Shown here one piece after another: positions 60,126 to 64,000 of a stretch of DNA of 64,000 nt. The position numbers were made by a program, and so were the translations under genes. Under the pieces are notes generated by a model. It had not been told where the DNA came from and did no database searches. It saw only the letters and a list, made by a program, of their open reading frames with translations. Source of the stretch: Chitinophaga sp. S165 (GTDB lineage Bacteria > Bacteroidota > Bacteroidia > Chitinophagales > Chitinophagaceae); NCBI RefSeq assembly GCF_003182155.1, contig NZ_QGTG01000001.1, positions 1,670,991-1,734,990 on the forward strand, read 5' to 3'. Positions within the stretch are counted from its first letter, which is position 1; the number at the start of each line of letters is the position of its first letter.

Positions 60126-63100
60126 GATTCGACAAGATTTAGAGATTCTTTGTGAACAGCTGCATGCGGAGCGATCGGCTTACGGCTGATCTTTTCATGC
60201 AAGGCCTGGAAGATGACGAACAGTACGGGAATGATGAATAATCCCATCACTACGCCGCTCAGCATACCTCCGGCAGCGCCAATGCTGATAGAGTGGTTAC
60301 CGTTTGCAGAAGGCCCCTGTGCCCGCATCATAGGAATGATACCTACTACGAAGGCAAAGGAAGTCATGATGATAGGGCGTATGCGCAGGCTTGCAGCTTC
60401 CAGTGCAGAGGCAACCAATGGATGTCCGTCGCGCCTGCGTTGTACGGCAAATTCCACGATCAGGATAGCGTTCTTGGCGAGGAGGCCTATTAGCATGATC
60501 AGCGCTACCTGTATGTAGATGTTATTCTCGATACCGGCTAATCCGATAGCGATGAATACCCCGAAAATACCTGTTGGAATAGACAGCAATACGGCAAATG
60601 GAAGAATATAACTTTCATATTGTGCCGCCAGCAGGAAGAATACAAAGAGGAGACACAAACTGAAGATGATGACTGATTGTCCGCCGGAAGAGATCTGTTC
60701 TTTGGTCAGACCAGAGTATTCAAAAGTGTAACCTTCCGGCAGCGCTATTTTGGAGACTTCATCCACTGCGCGGATGGCATCGCCGGAACTGAAACCGGGT
60801 TTAGGCATTACTGTTACAGCAATTGAATTAAAGAGATTATAACGGGTGGCGGTTTCCGGACCGTACACTCTCTTAAAACTGACCAATGTATTGATGGGGA
60901 CCATCTCACCACCTGCATTCTTCACATAGATACCATCAATTTTTGTAGGATCATTACGGTACTGCACGTCCGCCTGTGCCACTACTCTGTAGTATTTCCC
61001 AAAACGATTGAAGTCAGATGCCTGTATGCTGCCAAAGTAGGTCTGCATAGTTTGCAGAATATCCCGCACACTAACACCTAATTGTTTAGCTTTGAATTTA
61101 TCTACTTCAATGTTGTATTGAGGATAATCTGATCTGAAAGTGGTGAAGGCGACCGCTACTTCTTTACGTTGCATCAACGCACCCATAAATTTGTTAGCGA
61201 TGCCGCTGAATTTATTGAACTCACTATTACCAGTACGGTCCTGCAATACAACGTCCAGGCCTTCCACATTACTGAACCCGGGAATAGATGGGAACTCAAA
61301 TACAAAACTGGAAGCACCTTTTATCGCTGCCAGTTTACCATATGTAGCGCCGATTATTTCGGGGATTGTTTTAGCCGGTCCCCGCTCTCCTACTGGTTTC
61401 AGCAGAATAAATATGATTGCAGCATTAGGTGTATTTGAATATGTCAGGAAGTTGAATCCTGATGCAACATTCACGGAGCTTACCTGCGGCAGGGAACTTA
61501 CGGCTCTCTGTATTTCGTCCGTTACTTCATCCATCCTGGATGCGGAAGAACCTGCAGGTATAGTGGAAGCGATGGCCAGGAACCCGACATCTTCAGTAGG
61601 AATAAATCCTGTAGGCGTTTTTCTGACCATGTAAATGGCGACAGCTGCTACTAACGCCAGACCACCTATAGCCAGCCATTTTCTTTTTATCAGAAAACGA
61701 AGACTGCCTACATACTTGTTCGTGAGATTATGAAAGCCGGTATTAAAGGCCACAAAGAAGCGCTCCTTAAAGTTTTTAGGAGCTATTGAATGTTCGTGCT
61801 CATCATGCTTCAGATCTCTCAGCAACAGGGCGCATAACGCAGGACTTAGTGTCAACGCATTTACTGCCGAGATAACGATAGCGATGGCCAATGTAAAGGC
61901 AAACTGCCGGTAAAAGAGGCCGGTTGCGCCTTTCATCAGACCGATAGGCAGGAACACGGCGGACATGATCAGCGTGATGGAAATAATAGCGCCTGTGATC
62001 TCATGCATAGCAGATAAAGTCGCTTCTTCAACAGGCAATCGTTCACGCTCCATCTTCGAATGGACGGCTTCCACAACAACGATCGCATCATCGACCACGA
62101 TCCCTATCGCCAGTACCAGCGCGAATAAGGTCAGCAGATTTATCGTGAACCCTAACAGGTCCATAAAGAAGAAAGTTCCCACAATAGCAACAGGTACTGC
62201 AATGGCAGGAATGAGTGTAGAACGGAAATCCTGCAGGAAGAGGAACACCACGATGAATACCAGCACGAATGCTTCTATCAGCGTATGCAGCACCTGTTCT
62301 ATAGAAGCATCCAGCGCTCTCTTGGTATTATAGATTGGCATGTTCTTAATGCCTTTGGGGAATTTCTTTTCTGCCTTCGCCAGCAGTTTGTTCACCTGGA
62401 TCTGTATTTCGTTGGCATTGGAACCAGACAGCTGTGAAATAACAAGTGTTGCGGCAGGCTTGCCGTCCAGCTTACTATGACTTGTATATGTGTAAGCCCC
62501 GAACTCTACTCTGGCAACGTCTTTCAGCTTCAGCATGGAACCGTCGGGATTAGCGCGGATGATCATATCCTCATATCCCTCTGGTCTGTTCAGTTTACCG
62601 TCATACTTGATCACGTATTCAAAAGCTTCGTCACTGGCTTCACCAAACTTTCCCGGAGCGGCTTCCAGGTTCTGATCGTCAATAGCTCTCAGCACTTCCT
62701 GGGTAGAGAGATTATATGCCGCCATCTGCGCTGGCTTCAGCCAGATACGCATGGAATAATCTTTATTGCCCCCAAAGAGGAATGCTCTTCCGACGCCCTG
62801 TATCCTTTTGATATCGGGCAGAATATTAATGTTAACGTAATTGGTGAGGAAGGTCTCATCATAACGTTTTGCATCTTCACTATAGATAGTGTTCACCTGC
62901 ATCAGGCTGTTCACCTGTTTAGACGTAACGATACCCCGCTGTACTACTTCCGGCGGCAGCTGACTGGTAGCCTGTGATACCCTGTTCTGTACATTCACGG
63001 ATGCCTGATCCGGATCAGTACCAGACTTAAAAAAGATAGAGATCACAAGAGAGCCGTCATTACTTGCTGTGGAGCTCATATAGCTCATATCTTCCACGCC

Positions 63101-63310
63101 GTTAATGGCTTCTTCAAGAGATGGGGCAACAGCGCGCAGGATGGTTTCAGCATTAGCGCCGGGGTAATAGGCGGTTACCTGCACTGCAGGCGGGGCTATA
63201 TCGGGGAAACGCTCTAATGGCAGCGAGAGCATTCCCATAATACCCAGAATAACGAGTATGGAGGAAACGACCGTCGCCAGTACGGGCCTTTCAATAAATT
63301 TCTTCAACAT
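60122..63310 (-). CDS. RND multidrug efflux pump (AcrB/HAE1 family)
   Basis: A 1062-residue inner-membrane pump with 12 spans and two large periplasmic loops. The proton relay is visible: GIVVDDAIVVVEAV in span 4 (two Asp) and LIGLLAKNAILIVEFA in span 10 (Lys). The start MLKKFIERPVLATVVSSILVILG and FAFVVGIIPMM near the end are family blocks. Length equals AcrB (1049). It drives export of drugs, bile-salt-like compounds or metabolites. Middle gene of the operon, 11 nt after the adaptor gene and overlapping the channel gene by 4 bp. Confidence 0.96.
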   Translation of the reverse strand: MLKKFIERPVLATVVSSILVILGIMGMLSLPLERFPDIAPPAVQVTAYYPGANAETILRAVAPSLEEAINGVEDMSYMSSTASNDGSLVISIFFKSGTDPDQASVNVQNRVSQATSQLPPEVVQRGIVTSKQVNSLMQVNTIYSEDAKRYDETFLTNYVNINILPDIKRIQGVGRAFLFGGNKDYSMRIWLKPAQMAAYNLSTQEVLRAIDDQNLEAAPGKFGEASDEAFEYVIKYDGKLNRPEGYEDMIIRANPDGSMLKLKDVARVEFGAYTYTSHSKLDGKPAATLVISQLSGSNANEIQIQVNKLLAKAEKKFPKGIKNMPIYNTKRALDASIEQVLHTLIEAFVLVFIVVFLFLQDFRSTLIPAIAVPVAIVGTFFFMDLLGFTINLLTLFALVLAIGIVVDDAIVVVEAVHSKMERERLPVEEATLSAMHEITGAIISITLIMSAVFLPIGLMKGATGLFYRQFAFTLAIAIVISAVNALTLSPALCALLLRDLKHDEHEHSIAPKNFKERFFVAFNTGFHNLTNKYVGSLRFLIKRKWLAIGGLALVAAVAIYMVRKTPTGFIPTEDVGFLAIASTIPAGSSASRMDEVTDEIQRAVSSLPQVSSVNVASGFNFLTYSNTPNAAIIFILLKPVGERGPAKTIPEIIGATYGKLAAIKGASSFVFEFPSIPGFSNVEGLDVVLQDRTGNSEFNKFSGIANKFMGALMQRKEVAVAFTTFRSDYPQYNIEVDKFKAKQLGVSVRDILQTMQTYFGSIQASDFNRFGKYYRVVAQADVQYRNDPTKIDGIYVKNAGGEMVPINTLVSFKRVYGPETATRYNLFNSIAVTVMPKPGFSSGDAIRAVDEVSKIALPEGYTFEYSGLTKEQISSGGQSVIIFSLCLLFVFFLLAAQYESYILPFAVLLSIPTGIFGVFIAIGLAGIENNIYIQVALIMLIGLLAKNAILIVEFAVQRRRDGHPLVASALEAASLRIRPIIMTSFAFVVGIIPMMRAQGPSANGNHSISIGAAGGMLSGVVMGLFIIPVLFVIFQALHEKISRKPIAPHAAVHKESLNLVES

Positions 63311-63321
63311 GGTTAATTGGA

Positions 63322-64000
63322 TTAATTGTGTACAACTTGATTAACAGAATCAGGAGCAAGGGGCTGCGGCTGAATGATCTCTCCTTCATGTACATGGTCC
63401 AGGCCATCAAACACGATATGGTCGCCAGCTTTCAGGCCTTCTTTTACCAGGTAGTTGGTACCGCTTCTGCCGGCAATGAGAATAGGCTGTTTAACAATTC
63501 TGTTGCTATCGCCTACCAGGTATACAAAGATCTTATCCTGCATTTCCATGGTGGCCGCCTGTGGTACGGTAACTGTATTATCGATCTTCAGCGCGAGCCT
63601 TAACTTACCGGTATTACCGGAACGCAGGAGACCATCTTCATTTTTGAAAGTGGCGCGCACAGTAATAGCTCCTGTAGTGCGATCAAACTGGCCATCTATC
63701 ATATCGATCCTTCCCTTAAGGCTGTAAGAGCTGTCGTCGGGCATTATCAGTTCTACGTCAGGTACCTGTTTCAGTTTTTCCGCCAATGTCTTACCGGCAT
63801 ATTTTGTTTTGAAAAGGATGAAGTCCGTTTCACCTAAAGCAAAATAAACATGGACATTATGTACATCAGACAGGTTAGTCAGTGAAGTAGGATCTTCGGG
63901 CGATACCAGGCTACCCTGTTTTCTCAATATGCGTCCGATAAAACCGCTGACAGGCGCTTTGATCAATGTGTAACCGAGGTTGATCTCTGCGGCGGCAATA
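63322..64000 (-). CDS. RND efflux periplasmic adaptor, C-terminal part
   Basis: The last ~226 codons of an AcrA-type membrane fusion protein; the start lies past the right edge. The frame stays open to base 64000 (AAAEINLGYTLIKAPVSGFIG), so the apparent internal start is not real. Visible parts are the second half of the lipoyl-like hairpin (IKAPVSGFIGRILRKQGSLV), the beta-barrel (VYFALGETDFILFKTKYAG) and the membrane-proximal domain (VPQAATMEMQDKIFVYLVGD; AGDHIVFDGLDHVHEGEII). It links the pump to the outer-membrane channel. First gene of the operon. Confidence 0.94.
   Translation of the reverse strand, partial: IAAAEINLGYTLIKAPVSGFIGRILRKQGSLVSPEDPTSLTNLSDVHNVHVYFALGETDFILFKTKYAGKTLAEKLKQVPDVELIMPDDSSYSLKGRIDMIDGQFDRTTGAITVRATFKNEDGLLRSGNTGKLRLALKIDNTVTVPQAATMEMQDKIFVYLVGDSNRIVKQPILIAGRSGTNYLVKEGLKAGDHIVFDGLDHVHEGEIIQPQPLAPDSVNQVVHN

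Overview
The window reads as a chromosomal segment of a Bacteroidota species, most likely a Chitinophaga-like member of the Chitinophagaceae. The grounds are a SusC/SusD/SusE starch locus, CbpA/CbpM, a LytTR two-component pair, TPR-containing histidine kinase, SusC-type TonB plug protein, weak or absent Shine-Dalgarno sites and occasional TAnnTTTG promoter boxes. The genus is an inference from gene content and no marker gene such as rRNA is present. I saw no tRNA, rRNA, CRISPR array, transposase or prophage gene.

Layout: 0-2 kb holds the start of an FAD oxidoreductase, a manganese catalase and a very acidic small protein. At 2.1-11.3 kb two convergent operons encode a NodU-type carbamoyltransferase, five glycosyltransferases, HldE and GmhB, together suggesting synthesis of an ADP-heptose-dependent, probably carbamoylated glycan. 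At 11.7-17.5 kb lie mostly single genes: zinc alcohol dehydrogenase, FAD-Rieske oxidoreductase, CinA-like protein, a secreted ABM-fold protein, a second acidic protein, a 34-residue membrane peptide and a lone receiver domain. At 17.7-24.7 kb are a phosphopantetheinyl transferase, a DisA-like (diadenylate cyclase fold) protein next to a SulP transporter, and a histidine kinase/LytTR pair. At 24.7-42 kb are CbpA/CbpM, sorbosone-type dehydrogenase, SGNH hydrolase, an AlkB remnant that has lost its iron-binding core, NDH-2, DUF5009, trehalase, an AlkC-like repair glycosylase, DUF899, a GMC oxidoreductase pair and a carboxylesterase. At 42.9-57.6 kb a lipoprotein precedes a complete maltodextrin locus read right to left: LacI regulator, then SusC, SusD, SusE, GH13, beta-phosphoglucomutase, GH65 phosphorylase, MFS sugar carrier. 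From 58.6 kb to the end is an RND efflux operon (adaptor, pump, outer-membrane channel), cut by the window edge.

How the genes fit: in the starch locus, SusC/D/E would capture and import malto-oligosaccharides, the GH13 enzyme cleave them, the MFS protein bring maltose across the inner membrane, GH65 phosphorolyse it and PgmB convert beta-glucose 1-phosphate to glucose 6-phosphate. A perfect 16-bp palindrome with a central CG just downstream of a candidate susC promoter is a plausible LacI-family operator.

The most unusual signal is non-coding. Three dispersed elements of about 160-185 bp (42064-42240, 57802-57962 and, inverted, 58406-58588) share a conserved core but have outer arms that differ from copy to copy while remaining complementary within each copy. 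This covariation argues that a folded structure is conserved. One copy abuts a 65-66 bp tandem duplication of its left arm. Other structured repeats are a triple-hairpin element at 26170-26257, a 10-bp tandem array at 42372-42441 and a nested hairpin at 58154-58262.
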